64,000 nucleotides of DNA. Origin: Halicephalobus mephisto (Eukaryota; Nematoda; Chromadorea; Rhabditida; Panagrolaimidae). Below, in pieces: positions 23,431 to 34,106 of this stretch; the stretch's first letter is position 1; each line of letters starts with the position of its first letter. The DNA is taken from NCBI GenBank assembly GCA_009193035.1, contig SWDT01000009.1:1-64000 (forward strand), read 5' to 3'. The notes under the pieces were generated by a model that saw only the letters and a program-made list of their open reading frames with translations, was not told the origin of the DNA and made no database searches. The position numbers and the translations under genes were made by a program.

Positions 23431-24626
23431 TATTATTGTATAAAATGACTGTTTTTTCACATTTTCCTGGATAATTACCCTTTGATAAGGAATATCCCAG
23501 TTCTGTGTGTTCGATAAGACTTTTTTGTTGCTCATTACCGAGACCAATTTTCCCTTTTTCCGACTGTACAATTCTTTCGTGTTAAATTTCCATTGAATTT
23601 TAATTTTTTTTTAAATATTTTAAAAATAAAAAAAAATTTTTTAAATATTTTTAAAATTTTTTAATTTTTCAAAAATTTTTGTTTTTTTTTTTTAATTTTT
23701 TTAAATTTTTTTTTTGTTAAAGTAGCAATATTATAGGTTTTGTGAAAAAATAAAATTATTATTTTTCAAAAGAAAATTAAAATTAATTTTTTTTAAAATC
23801 GTTTGTGGTTTGTAATAAAAAAATCATTGTTTTTGATTTCAAATGATGATATGTTACAAACTAGAATTTTGTCGGAAGTTATGAAATTTTTTAAATCTAT
23901 TGGAATTTTTAAAATTTCGATGATTTAAATTTTTTAAATTTTATGAAAAGTTTCAGAATTTAGTGGGGATTTTTTGGATTTTTGAAGATTTAAAATTCTT
24001 GAAAAATTAAGATTTTTGTAAAAATTTTCTAAATTTTCTAAAATTCAATGATTTTTAAAAATTTTCTAAATTTTCTAAAATTTAATCATTTTTTAAAATT
24101 TCAAAATTTTGTAAAATTCAATGATTTCTGAAAAATTTTCTAAAATTCAATGATTTCTGAAAAATTTTAGACTTCTGTAAGAATTTCCAGAATTTTGCAA
24201 AACCTCCTAGAATTTGGTCGAATATCCTGGAAATTCTAGAATCTTCTAGAATCTAGTAGGTACTTCTGAAACCTTCCAGAATCTCGTGAATGTTTCTAAA
24301 ATCCTCCAAAATTCAATGTAAATTCCTAAAAGTTCTAGTTAACATAATCTTGCTACAGTATCCTCTTGTAATTTTTGGTATTATTTTTTTGAAATTTTTG
24401 AATTCTAAAATTTTCCAAAATTCAATGTAAATTTAAACCACACTTAAAACTGATAATTTTGTAAAATCCGAAAGTTCCTCAAAATTATATCAAAAAAGTT
24501 ACGTAACAACGCCCATTTTTGGTTTCCATCATGACCAATGCTGTGTCAGTGTTGTGTTCTTTTCGAGGCCGGATCGGACTCCATCGTAGTCTGTTTCGTG
24601 GTTGTTAAGATTAAAAATAAAAAATA
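23431..24626. other. AT-rich intergenic sequence
   Basis: Contains repeated AAATTTTCTAAAATTCAATG segments (24020-24160) and no supported gene. Confidence 0.5.
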
Positions 24627-24978
24627 CAGTTGAATCTCGATATAAGGCACCCTCAAGGGACCGGACAAATCGTGTCTTATACATGGGGTACTTTTTATCG
24701 AGGATCGAATATGACTAAAATTTCTTAAAATCATGTCTTATAGCCTGGGATGCCTTATATCAGGGATCGAATATGACTAAAACTCTTTAAAATCATGTCT
24801 TATAGCCCTGGGGTGCCTTATATCGAGGATCGAATATGACTAAAACTCCTTAAAATCGTGTCTTATAGCCCTGGGGTGCCTTATATTGAGGATCGAATAT
24901 GACTAAAACTCCTTAAAATCGTGTCTTATAGCCCTGGGGTGTCTTATATTGAGGGTGCCTTATATCGAGATTCCACTG
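24627..24978. mobile_element. pogo/Tigger-like MITE with internal tandem repeat, 352 bp
   Basis: It begins CAGTTGAATCTCGATATAAG followed by GCACCCT and ends AGGGTGCCTTATATCGAGAT then TCCACTG: inverted ends of at least 25 bp, nearly perfect. TA lies directly outside both ends. Inside, a unit of about 75 bp with TCGTGTCTTATAGCCCTGGG and ATCGAATATGACTAAAACTC is repeated about four times. It is non-autonomous; no transposase is present. Confidence 0.85.
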
Positions 24979-25620
24979 TATTACAAATCTTTACTTAACA
25001 AATAAGATACAAAAAAAATGTATACAATGATCACGACAACCAAAAGTAACTCTTGTCCTACAGTACTCCAGGGTCCCTGATATTCAGGTCCCATTTATTG
25101 TAGTTTCTGTTCCAACAGCGGTGTAGTTCGAAATCCGCTTAGAATTTTATCTTTTTCAGACGATCCAACACGTCAAATAAGAATCGTCATCGTCGTGTGA
25201 GTGAGTCAAATACCTAAATTTTCGAAATCTTTGTTAAAATTAATGTTTGTCTATTGTGCGGGTGTTTTTTTGGAAAGCCTAAGAAATAAAATTTTCAAAA
25301 GGCGTGTCCCTGTGGGTGTGCCGGGCGGAATGAAAGGTACAAAAAATCTGATTTCATTATTGTTCACAATATTTCTCACGAATTGTTAACAAGTATTACT
25401 ATAAAGTCAAAAAAAAAGTATTTTTTTTTATTTTTGAATTCCCGTGGAAAAAAATTTAACTCATTTTCTTCGTGATAATTTTGGAAATGATTGGAAAATT
25501 ATAAAGATGCGTGTTGAAAAAATTTCAAAAGGTTTCATTTTTAGTTTTTTTATCAGTGTTGTTTTTTTCATTTCGAAATTCCCGCACAAAAGGCGCAAGA
25601 ATGGAGAAAGTGGCAGATCT
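24979..25620. other. Intergenic sequence upstream of the Cys-rich peptide gene
   Basis: Mixed composition with weak frames only. It contains CTACAGTA-type octamers common in Caenorhabditis non-coding DNA. No gene can be supported. Confidence 0.45.
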
Positions 25621-25624
25621 GGCA

Positions 25625-25865
25625 ACAACACTGAATCAACTCGCTTTACTTTTCTACTCGCTCCGTTTTCTCTCGCTCTCTCTTTCCTTTCTCTTGCTCC
25701 ATTTTTTCTCTTTTCCTCTTTTTCACTCGCTCCGTTTTCTCTCTCTTCTCTTCCTCTCGCTCCATTTTCTCTTTTCCTCTTTTTCACTCGCTCCGTTTTC
25801 TCTCTCTTCCTTTTCTCTCGCTTTGTTTTTTCTCTTCTACTCGCTCTCTCTCTCCTTTTTTTACC
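25625..25865. repeat. Strand-asymmetric pyrimidine tract
   Basis: About 240 bp almost free of purines on the plus strand, made of CTCGCTCCGTTTTCTCTC-type units of about 25 bp. It ends some 85 bp before the start codon of the Cys-rich peptide gene, so it may be part of that promoter. The open frames through it are by-products. Confidence 0.75.
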
Positions 25866-25952
25866 TAAATTTTGAAACTTCGGAATTTCGCGTCATGGTA
25901 ATTTCGTGAAAATATTTATTTCTATAATAATGTAATTTAGAATTGTTCCAGA

Positions 25953-26456
25953 ATGAACATTGCTTACTTATTGCTGTTTATGCCTTTGTTGTACCAATTG
26001 GCTTACGGAGACTGTGGCTGTGGGATCCGATGCATGAAGTACAGTACAGCCAAAGAATGTACTCGTTGTTGTACTCATAGTGTCCGACGATCTGTTCCTT
26101 TGTTTCCTAAAGATACAGAATCTCCTTCAATTAACATTTACAGTACAGAACTCGATGAACCAGTTGATGAACCTTCTTATTTCACTATTCCACGAACTTA
26201 TTCAAAAATATCTGAAATTGATCAATTATCAAGTTTAATTAAGAGTATTTATAATCAAGAACTCGATTCAAATTCAGCCAAAGAACGACGACAACTAAGA
26301 AAAACGAGATCCAAACTCGAACATTACTACAGGATAAAAACCGGGAAATCACAAGAAAGAAAAACCGAAAACGAGATGTATCATCTCCTAGAGCTCTTGC
26401 TGAGGCAAATTCGGTCAAAGGAAAGAAATTCTACTAAATTTAGATTTTCCAGATGA
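25953..26456 (+). CDS. Secreted Cys-rich peptide precursor (neuropeptide-like)
   Basis: A 167-aa single-exon protein. Residues 1-19 form a clear signal peptide (hydrophobic LLLFMPLLYQLAYG). Directly after it is a compact six-Cys peptide with the spacing C-x-C-x3-C-x8-C-x2-C-C (residues 21-40), closed by an Arg-Arg pair at 45-46 as for a prohormone cleavage site. The remaining 120 residues are basic and polar, with further dibasic sites and no Cys. The layout (signal, disulphide peptide, dibasic site, spacer) suggests a secreted signalling or defence peptide. The Cys pattern recalls arthropod trissin, though the spacing differs and I would not name it so. TTCCAG ends one base before the ATG, a likely spliced-leader or 5' UTR acceptor. 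Confidence 0.75.
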   Translation: MNIAYLLLFMPLLYQLAYGDCGCGIRCMKYSTAKECTRCCTHSVRRSVPLFPKDTESPSINIYSTELDEPVDEPSYFTIPRTYSKISEIDQLSSLIKSIYNQELDSNSAKERRQLRKTRSKLEHYYRIKTGKSQERKTENEMYHLLELLLRQIRSKERNSTKFRFSR

Positions 26457-26611
26457 CTTTAATTTTAAATTTTTTAAAATATTCTTCCTCAATCAATGAT
26501 CTCGTTTATCCTAATCAGAAACTATAAAATCCCCTTTGGCTGTAACCTAAGTGGTGAAATATAATAAATTAAATTTAAAAAAATTTTATCCAAAAAAACC
26601 TTGGAATTACA

Positions 26612-26847
26612 GTAATCAAATAAGAGCAAGTTTAAGTTCTGGTGCAAGTTCGGAGATGGCTGGATATTCGAAAAGCAATATCCGTTGCAGAAGCCGTCTG
26701 CCGTGGGAAATCAGAAGAAGAGCCATCAATCGTTTTCGAATGAATAAACCGAAGAACTGCAAATTCAACATAATTAAAAATATAAAAATTTCCAACAGAT
26801 CCGAAAAATTTCGATCAGATTTCGAAAGATTCCAGAAGCTTCTATAG
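26612..26847 (+). other. Possible exon, unrecognised
   Basis: After TTACAG at 26606-26611 a frame stays open for about 78 codons with a basic, protein-like stretch (CRSRLPWEIRRRAINRFRMN). The first ATG in frame is at about 26656. It could be a separate small gene, a 3' exon, or chance. It lies 155 bp after the Cys-rich peptide gene. Confidence 0.2.
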
Positions 26848-26849
26848 GA

Positions 26850-27180
26850 AATTTATAGAATTTCAGAAAACTCCAAAAATCTTCAGAAATTTCTACAGAA
26901 AACTTTAAATTTAAGAAAACTCAAAAAATCTCCAGAAATTTCCATGAGATTTATAGAATTTTAGAAAACTCAAAAAATCTCCAGAAATTTCTACAGAAAA
27001 CTTTAAATTTCAGAAAACTCAAAAAATCTCCAGAAATTTCCATGAGATTTACAAAATTTCAGAAAACTCCAAAAATCTCTAGAAGTTTTTACAGAAAATT
27101 TTTAAAATTTCAGAACACTCCAAAAATCGATGAAATTCCTACTAGATTTTGAGAAATTTTAAAACTCTTCCATCGGATTC
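26850..27180. repeat. ~85-bp tandem repeat
   Basis: About four units with CAGAAAACTCAAAAAATCTC and CAGAAATTTCCATGAGATTT. No gene is seen. Confidence 0.7.
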
Positions 27181-27189
27181 TAGAAAGCT

Positions 27190-28929
27190 TCAGAAATTTA
27201 CAATATTCTGAAAACTCCAGAATCTCCCAAAAACTTTTACTTTTAGAATTTTATAAAAAATAACTTAAATTTTAAACAAAAAAACTCACAATCGACAAAA
27301 AAGTAGAAATAACTTCCAAGAGGTCACCAATATAGATGACCAGCATTTTGAAGAGGAATTGTCTGTGTCCCGTCTGTTCTTCTTGTTCTTTTCCCCCTAT
27401 GGATATCCTAGTCAAAAGATACCAGGCTCTAGTGGCAAGAATCAACGAATCCAGTACAATAAACAATGTATAAATCCCAGAAATATCTATTTGATTAACA
27501 TGACAAAAAGTAATCATCAAAAATGCCGCAAGTAAAGTCGAAAAAGGAACACAAAAAAGACCCAATCTGCTGAAAGTCGAAAGTTCGTTATTTATCAAAA
27601 GCTAAAATTTCAATTTTTAATTTTTTTCTTTAAAAAAAATTAATACTTTTTCAAACCAATATGACGTCACTATTATCGCTGCATTCATACACCCAAAAGT
27701 CGTTGTTAAAGTCAGAAAAAAATAAAAATGTCCCGTAGAATCCACTGCTGGATCAGGTTGTCCAACAACATAGAAAATAAAAATAGTTTTAGTGGCCACA
27801 TAAGAGATTATTCTACACTCTTTCGGAGATCTTTCAATGAGAGAATCCAGTTGACAACTATTATATAAAAAATACGCCGACATAGATATTAAAAAAATAT
27901 TAACAACCCGCTGAAAAACAAAATCATAAAACTCAAATATTTAAAACAAATCAAAAATCCACATATCTGAAGCAAATTTAAGTCATAAAATTAACATATT
28001 TAAATTAAACTATAAAGTTCATATACCTAAATAATTCATATATCAGGAAACAATAAAAGTCATAGAATTTACATCAAAGCAAAAGATAAAACCTACATAT
28101 CTTAAGTAAACTTAAATTGTAGAATTCATATATCAAAGCTAAACTTTAAAACCCTTGTATCTAAAGTTAACCATAAAACCAATAAATTTAAAGCAAAAGA
28201 TAAAACTCATATATCTTAAGTAAACTTAAATTATAGAATTCATATATCAAAGCTAAACCTTAAAACTCTTGTATCTAAAGTTAACCATAAAACCATTATA
28301 TCTAAAGCAAAAGATAAAACCTACATATCTGAAGTAAAAGATAAGACTCTTATATCTAAAACAAAAGATAAAATCCACATATCGAAAAACAACTGAAATT
28401 ATAGAATTCACACATCTATATTAAACTACAAGGTTCATATACCTAAAATATATTACAAAACTCATGTCTAACTTAAACTATAAATCTGACATATTTCAAT
28501 TATGAAATCCACATACTAGAAACTAACCTTGAAGAAACCCTGAGACATCGTAGCTGGAATTGTCATCGTTAATTGCTGATAGAGATTTTCCACAAACGTC
28601 GTGGGATCTCTTCCTACTTCATTTTCAAAGTAATAAATCGCTTTTAACATAATTAAGCTCGTATTGTGATCTGAAAACCCAAACTAACGCCGTCAAACAT
28701 TCACCAACCAACAGTTATAGGAGATCCGGCGGTATTTGTCGAGATGGTAGTCAGCCTTCCCGAAGGCAGGACTGACGGAGAATGGACATGTCCCGTGAGT
28801 GAAGTCTTCAAAGGCTGCGGAGATAGTTTGACGATCCACCAAAGGAAGAGGGACGGGGTACTGGATAATCTGGTTCCAGACGAAGAAAACCAGAAGGAAT
28901 GCTCTTGCCAGATGGTCGACGGTGCTCAT
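27190..28929 (-). CDS. Multi-pass membrane protein, unrecognised
   Basis: Proposed minus-strand exons: 28929-28713, 28670-28528, 27910-27647, 27601-27290 and a tiny last exon 27207-27190, about 317 aa. Exons 2-4 join in frame with good splice sites; the exon 1 donor (T|GTTGGT) is weak and was chosen because it alone keeps frame. The start ATG at 28929 opens with a hydrophobic signal/anchor (residues 8-25). Further hydrophobic spans include VVNIFLISMSAYFLY, TKTIFIFYVVG, FYFFLTLTTTFGCMNAAIIV, LGLFCVPFSTLLAAFLMITF, GIYTLFIVLDSLILATRAWY and FKMLVIYIGDLLEVISTFLS. The last part recalls the membrane region of RNF139/RNF145-type proteins, but there is no RING finger here. It lies 145 bp downstream of rpl-24.1 on the same strand, which allows an operon. 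Confidence 0.6.
27911..28527. repeat. Intronic ~60-75-bp repeat
   Basis: Intron 2 of the membrane-protein gene is built from units with AAAACTCATATATCTTAAGT and TAGAATTCATATATCAAAGC. About eight degenerate copies. Confidence 0.7.
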
Positions 28930-29073
28930 TTTTCCTCCATCTACCGATATAACTTCTATTCCCACAAGTTTCAGTAATCGAAAGAGAGAATCAACTCAGT
29001 CCAACAACTTTATAAATCCATAACAAGGATTTTATTTAATAAAACGAATAAACAACAGAGCCCCAAAAATCAT

Positions 29074-29759
29074 TTATCGCTTTCCACCAACACGAGGCTG
29101 AGCGCCCTTGACAGGCTTGGCAGGTTTCTGTTGCTTCTGTTGGGCGGCCTTAGCAGCTTTGTCGGCAGGAGCAGAGGCTTTCTTGGCTTGCTTCTCAGCC
29201 TGCTTTGCACGCAGAGCATCCTTAGCGGCCTTGATAGCTTGTTCACGCTGAGCTTTACGGAACTCGGGCTTCTGGTTACGCTTGGCCAACAGAGCTTCGA
29301 CGGAGACATCACCAATGGGACGAGAAGCAATCTGGACAGTACGCTTGACACGCTTCTTCTGAGTGTTGGCATCAGCATGGATACCCTTCTTGTACTTACG
29401 ACGGTAAAGGACAGTCCACGGGATATCACGAGGGTTTCTCTTCAGACGGATGGCGGCCAGGACGCAGCGCTTGTTCAAGAAGATTTGAACCTGGAAACCA
29501 AATATGACATATCATTTCGATTTGCAGGACATGTCTGATATCTTACAGAGTCAATTCAATGAATAAACAGACCAAGTGCAAGAAATCAGTTGATTTTGCG
29601 TTAGTTCGACACCTAAGGAAGGAACAACCACTTCCGAAGGCTCTAATACAACGCGGCCACCATAGAGAAAGAACCCACCTTTCCATCGACTCTCACAACA
29701 CGCTTGCCGTGACCAGGATGGATCTTGTATCCGGAATAAACGCAGGTTTCAAGCTTCAT
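29074..29759 (-). CDS. rpl-24.1: Ribosomal protein eL24 (RPL24)
   Basis: Exons 29759-29679 and 29490-29074 give 165 aa of large-subunit protein eL24. The N terminus [20 protein letters not shown] is the eL24 zinc-ribbon-like region, although this copy has only one Cys there as in other animals' reduced versions. [18 protein letters not shown] follows, and then the Lys/Ala-rich C-terminal helix ending in VGGKR. Length fits the family (about 157-160 aa). The acceptor TTTCAG near 29782 upstream of the ATG is a likely spliced-leader site. It diverges from rps-10 across a 633-bp shared promoter. In C. elegans the same two genes are neighbours on cosmid D1007 (recalled), which supports orthology. 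Base composition is far less AT-rich than the surroundings, as expected for a highly expressed gene. Confidence 0.95.
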
Positions 29760-30392
29760 ATTGACAAAACGGCCCAAAGTTCTGAAATTGCAAGTCGACA
29801 GATCATATATAGATGGCGGGGAAGAAATGCAACCGACGATACGGAAATTAAGGTAAAAGCTACAGGTATATGTCCGAAAATGTGCTCGCAATAGGAAATG
29901 ATTTTAAAGAAATATACAGAGGAGAAAATCTTAGGTAATGGAATCGCTAGGAAAACAACCAAGTGAAGGATTCCGTAGGCCTAAAGACGAAAAGATGAAA
30001 TATTCGGGTGCAAATGAGACTAAAGCATTGACTTTAGTTAGGGAAATGTAGGAAAAGCAAAAAAACATGAACTTAATGAAGAACGACGGTGGAAATTGGG
30101 ATAATAAACACGCAAATCGAAGAAAGTTTGAGGAATGAGAGCCGGACTCGCGTTCGACAGGGACGGTCCCGACGCGAATACAGACATTTCCCTGCATCAA
30201 GCCGCGACCTTATGGTAGTCGCTCGAAATCAACCAAACTCGTACATTTTCTCCTTTCCCTCAACTCTATATAAACTCCTCTTTTCGATTTCGTTATTTTT
30301 ACGTGTTTTTCGTCTGCTATGGACAGAATTGTGTCTACCACATATTTAACTATTGATTTTTTAGGTAAAGCGGTTTCGCTGGGCTTGCAAAC
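29760..30392. promoter_or_regulatory. Shared divergent promoter of rpl-24.1 and rps-10
   Basis: 633 bp between the two start codons. It holds a TATA-like TCTATATAAAC at 30265-30275 oriented for rps-10, a small GC-rich block near 30150-30180 (CGACAGGGACGGTCCCGACG, itself a partial palindrome), and acceptor sequences just before both ATGs. One TTGCGTG match (minus, 30109-30115) is present. Coordinated expression is inferred from the arrangement. Confidence 0.6.
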
Positions 30393-31012
30393 ATGTTGAT
30401 GCCAACATCTGACCGCAAGAAAATCTACGAGCAATTCTTCCAAGATGGCGTTGCTATTGCCAAGAAGGATTACAACCTGAAGAGCCATCCTGAAGTTGAA
30501 GGGGTTAAGAACCTCCATGTTATTCGTGCTCTTAAGGTAAGTTTTATATGACTGATATCGAACCTATACCAAGCATGTTGAAATGGTTTTCAATGTGTAT
30601 GACATGGTTTCGAATATCAAATGAAGCTTTTACCGGTTTGGCTGGCTTTTCTGCCCTGCCAAATTACAAAAGATTCAACAAACATGTTTCTCTATCCGTT
30701 GAGTAATCTTCCCCTTTCTAGAGCTTGGTCTCCCGTGGATATGCCAAGGAGCAATTTGCGTGGCGTCACCACTATTTCTATTTGACTGATGAAGGAACTG
30801 CCTACCTGCGCCAATATCTCGGTCTGGAAGAGGAAGTCATCCCAACTACCCACAAGCCCCCAACGAAGAGCGACATCAGACCATCTTTCGGAGACAAAGG
30901 CCCTCGTGGATTCGGACCCAAGACTGATTCTGACCGTAGTGCTTACCGTTCTGATAAGGTTGGCGAAGCTGGACCTGGAGCCGCTCCTATTCGCGGAGGT
31001 TTCGGACGTTAA
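30393..31012 (+). CDS. rps-10: Ribosomal protein eS10 (RPS10)
   Basis: Exons 30393-30536 and 30722-31012 give 144 aa. The N-terminal winged-helix domain is typical: [16 protein letters not shown], then [12 protein letters not shown], then [20 protein letters not shown] with the invariant EQFAWRH core, and [14 protein letters not shown]. The Gly/Arg-rich tail ends GGFGR. It is a small-subunit protein near the mRNA entry/beak region. The donor GTAAGT and acceptor TTTCTAG are standard, and TTTTTTAG about 29 bp before the ATG is a likely spliced-leader site. It converges with nrd-1, whose stop is 165 bp away, so their 3' UTRs are likely close or overlapping. Confidence 0.96.
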
Positions 31013-31176
31013 TTTGTTTGTTGTGGTTATGTTTTTGACCAACACTGAACTATTATAAAATTGTTATGTAATCACAATCTTTATTCAGAGGTAAGTCGAT
31101 ATATTAACTCAACAATAGCCAAAAATAGAAACGTTCGAATGAGACCAACTCTGCTAAGCGAGGATTCTAACGGCGT

Positions 31177-34106
31177 TCAGACACCCGGCGGTTGTTCCGG
31201 GGAGGCAATATCCTGAAATCGACTCGTTACTAGTCATCTAGATAATGGATCTTACCATTGGTTCGTCGGAGCTTTCATGGGGTAGTGACGGCGGAGGAAC
31301 AGAAGCATCAAAAGTGGGTGGCAATGGAGCAAAATTAGGATTTAAGGACATCAATGAAGGAGCTCCTCCAGTTGCAGCACCATTCGTAGGTCCACCGAAC
31401 CGAAGAGGTTGTCCACTCAAATCAGCAATACTTGGTGGTGGCTTATTCAAATCCGGCATGTTGAATCTAGTTTGCGGGGTACCATTAAAATTCCCTCTAG
31501 GTCTAGGAGAAAAAGGTCTTTGTCCTCCAAATCCAGGTCCAAAGTCACTGTTACCTCTAAATCTAGGGGCATTTCCTCGAAATTGCTGAAATGCAGCTTG
31601 TTGATCAGGTAATGGAGGAGCATCATGTCTCGGAAATCTATTGACATTAAACGCATTCAATGTATTTAACTAAAACATCTTTTTTTTAAAATATAACTTC
31701 AAAAAACTAACCAATGCAGGATTTAATTGTGGTGGAGCACCTAAAATTCCAGCTTGAGCAGCTGCATTAGAACTATTAGCAACAGCAGCCATCAACATTT
31801 CCAAATTAGGATTATTCTGACCTGATCCATCTTGACTATCAGGCATATTTCCAGGCAAATTAATACCAGGCATAATTCCCGGTGGAAATCCAGGAATAGT
31901 ATTTGGCATTTGAATATTTCCAGGAATACCAGAATTATCATTTGGAATCATAGGTACAGGAATCTGATTTGGCATAGGAAGATTTACATTTTGATGTTTA
32001 TCTGCAATTTTAGGCTTCTTTTTTCCTTTCTCGTCATATAATCCTTGTAAACGTGACGGCAAAGTATCCACATCTGCATAACTTCCATCAAATATCGCAT
32101 CTATTGGATCTGGCAATTCAGTCCATGGAATTTGATGATATCCATAATCCGCTTCCCAAAAAACATTCAATTTTTTGTTTTCATGTAATCCTTGTCCAAT
32201 ACACCAGTTAACTTTTACTGGTTTTCTTGATATTTCTAGTTTTTTTGCCATTTTGTCTAAAATTTTATATGCAGATCGTCTGTCTGGCATCGTCACGTAG
32301 GCACATGCTCGACTATTGATTACTTCTATTTTTTCAGGTACTCCAAAATCCGCTAATGCAGATTTAATTTCATTTTCTGAACAATTCACAGGAAGTCTTC
32401 CAAGCCATATAGTCCGAGATGAAACTATAATTATAAATATTAAAAAATATCAAAAAATAAAACAAACTTAGAAAATGTTCTTTTTTCGGTTGTAAAGGCC
32501 ATCCTAATTTTTTTCTTTCTTTTTCTTTTTTATCTTCACGATGTCTCGGAGTCGAACTTCTTCTTTTGTGACTTCTTTCTCTGCTTCTTCTATGTCTGTC
32601 TTTTTTCGAATCTTTCCGATCTCTGCTGTCCGATCTTCTTCGTTTTCTGTCTTTGCTTTCTTCTCTTCCGTTTCTACCGTCTCCTAATCCGACTTGTTGT
32701 AGGAAAATTTTCCTCAATTCGCTTTGGACTCCTGATTCCTTCATGATGGATTCTGTAACTTTTTCTACTTTATCCTTCGAATAGGCGTCTGGCTGAGAAG
32801 CTTTGTTTTCGTCTTCATCGTAATCTTCTTCATCACTGTAGTCAAATCCGGCAGAAAGAATATTTTTGATTTTGTTTTTGGATTCTGCTTCTAATTTTTG
32901 TTTCACTTTTTCTCCGATAAAAGATTGGATTTGAGAAAACACTTGAGGATTCTCCGTGAAAGCCTTGGGATAATCAGAACTTATGGTAGATAGATTTTTC
33001 ATCAGAAGGGCTTCTGGAACAAGTTGAGAATTCGAAACAGATTTGGAAACTTGGCTTGCAGATGATAAACCTGGCTTTGCAGTGGCTGAATTTTCTTTGT
33101 TCATTGATTTATACCTCGACATATCGGCTTTGTCTCCTTTTACTGCTTTTTCGACTGATTCTACGTCGATACTTAATCCAGAAGCACGACAATACTGTAA
33201 CAGCGATCTCAGCAAGTCCTCGTCAAATATATTGTTGGCTCGCCAAAGATTAATTACCCGTACAATTTTCGGCTGAAAATCGGTTTTTATTCATATATCG
33301 AAAATTGAAACAAACTCACTCTCTCTTTTGGAGGACATCTCAAGGCATTCTCTAGAGTCTGCTTCAGATTCGCAGAAAATCGAGGTTTAAAAACATCTTT
33401 GTGTTTAAACTTCTTCTGAGACTGTCGGACAATGGAGTCAATCATATAAAATCCATGGAGTTTGTGAGACGGTTTACACTGGAAATTTTACATGGATAAA
33501 AATAACCAAAGTTATTTATAAAAAACGACTAAAGTCATATATGAAAATTAACTAAAATCAAATATAAACATTAAAATCAAATAAAAAATAACTAAAATTA
33601 CATTCAAAATCCTATCGAAATTGAATTTTCTAAGAAAATAATCCCAGTACTACTTTTAAGAAACAACATTACTGTGAAAGCCAAAAATAAAAACAATTAC
33701 GAAATCGCTTCAATACGGATTTCCGCAATTTTTCAGAAACTTCAGAAAATTTTAATTTTACATATTAGTTTCGAAAATTTCCATCATATTTTCCAGAATT
33801 CTTAATTAAAATTAGTAGTTAAAATTATAATTTTAAAAACGGTCAGAATTACAAAAGTTTTAAAATTTTAAAATTTAAAAAATAAAAAAACTAACTTTGA
33901 CGATGAATTTCTCGACTGCATGTACTACATGTTTGAAATGCCTTACAGAAGCCATGGCTTGTTTCGTCACATCGACAATTTGCTGCTTTCCTGGAGGAGT
34001 TTTGGATTCCATTAATCCTGTCAACTGAAACGTTGAATTAAGTTTCATATAAAAATTTCAAAAAAATTACCATTTCTTCCAATTTTTTAAAATCTGGATC
34101 ATTCAT
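31177..34106 (-). CDS. nrd-1: NRD-1 / SCAF4-SCAF8 orthologue (CID and RRM, RNA polymerase II termination)
   Basis: Exons 34106-34071, 34024-33896, 33478-33320, 33272-32468, 32424-31712, 31669-31256 and 31212-31177 all splice in frame to about 763 aa. The first four exons make a CTD-interacting domain: the signature GFYMIDSIVRQSQKKFKHKD followed by VFKPRFS and IVRVINLWRANNIF is that of SCAF4/SCAF8 and yeast Nrd1. Then come an acidic patch (DYSDEEDYDEDE), an Arg/Ser-Lys-rich SR-like region (about residues 310-370), and an RRM starting SSRTIWLGRLPVN with RNP1-like CAYVTM. The C-terminal third is Pro/Gly/Asn-rich. The protein binds the phosphorylated RNA polymerase II tail and nascent RNA to control termination and poly(A) site choice. 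It is next to rps-10 and rpl-24.1, as in C. elegans (recalled). Confidence 0.93.
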
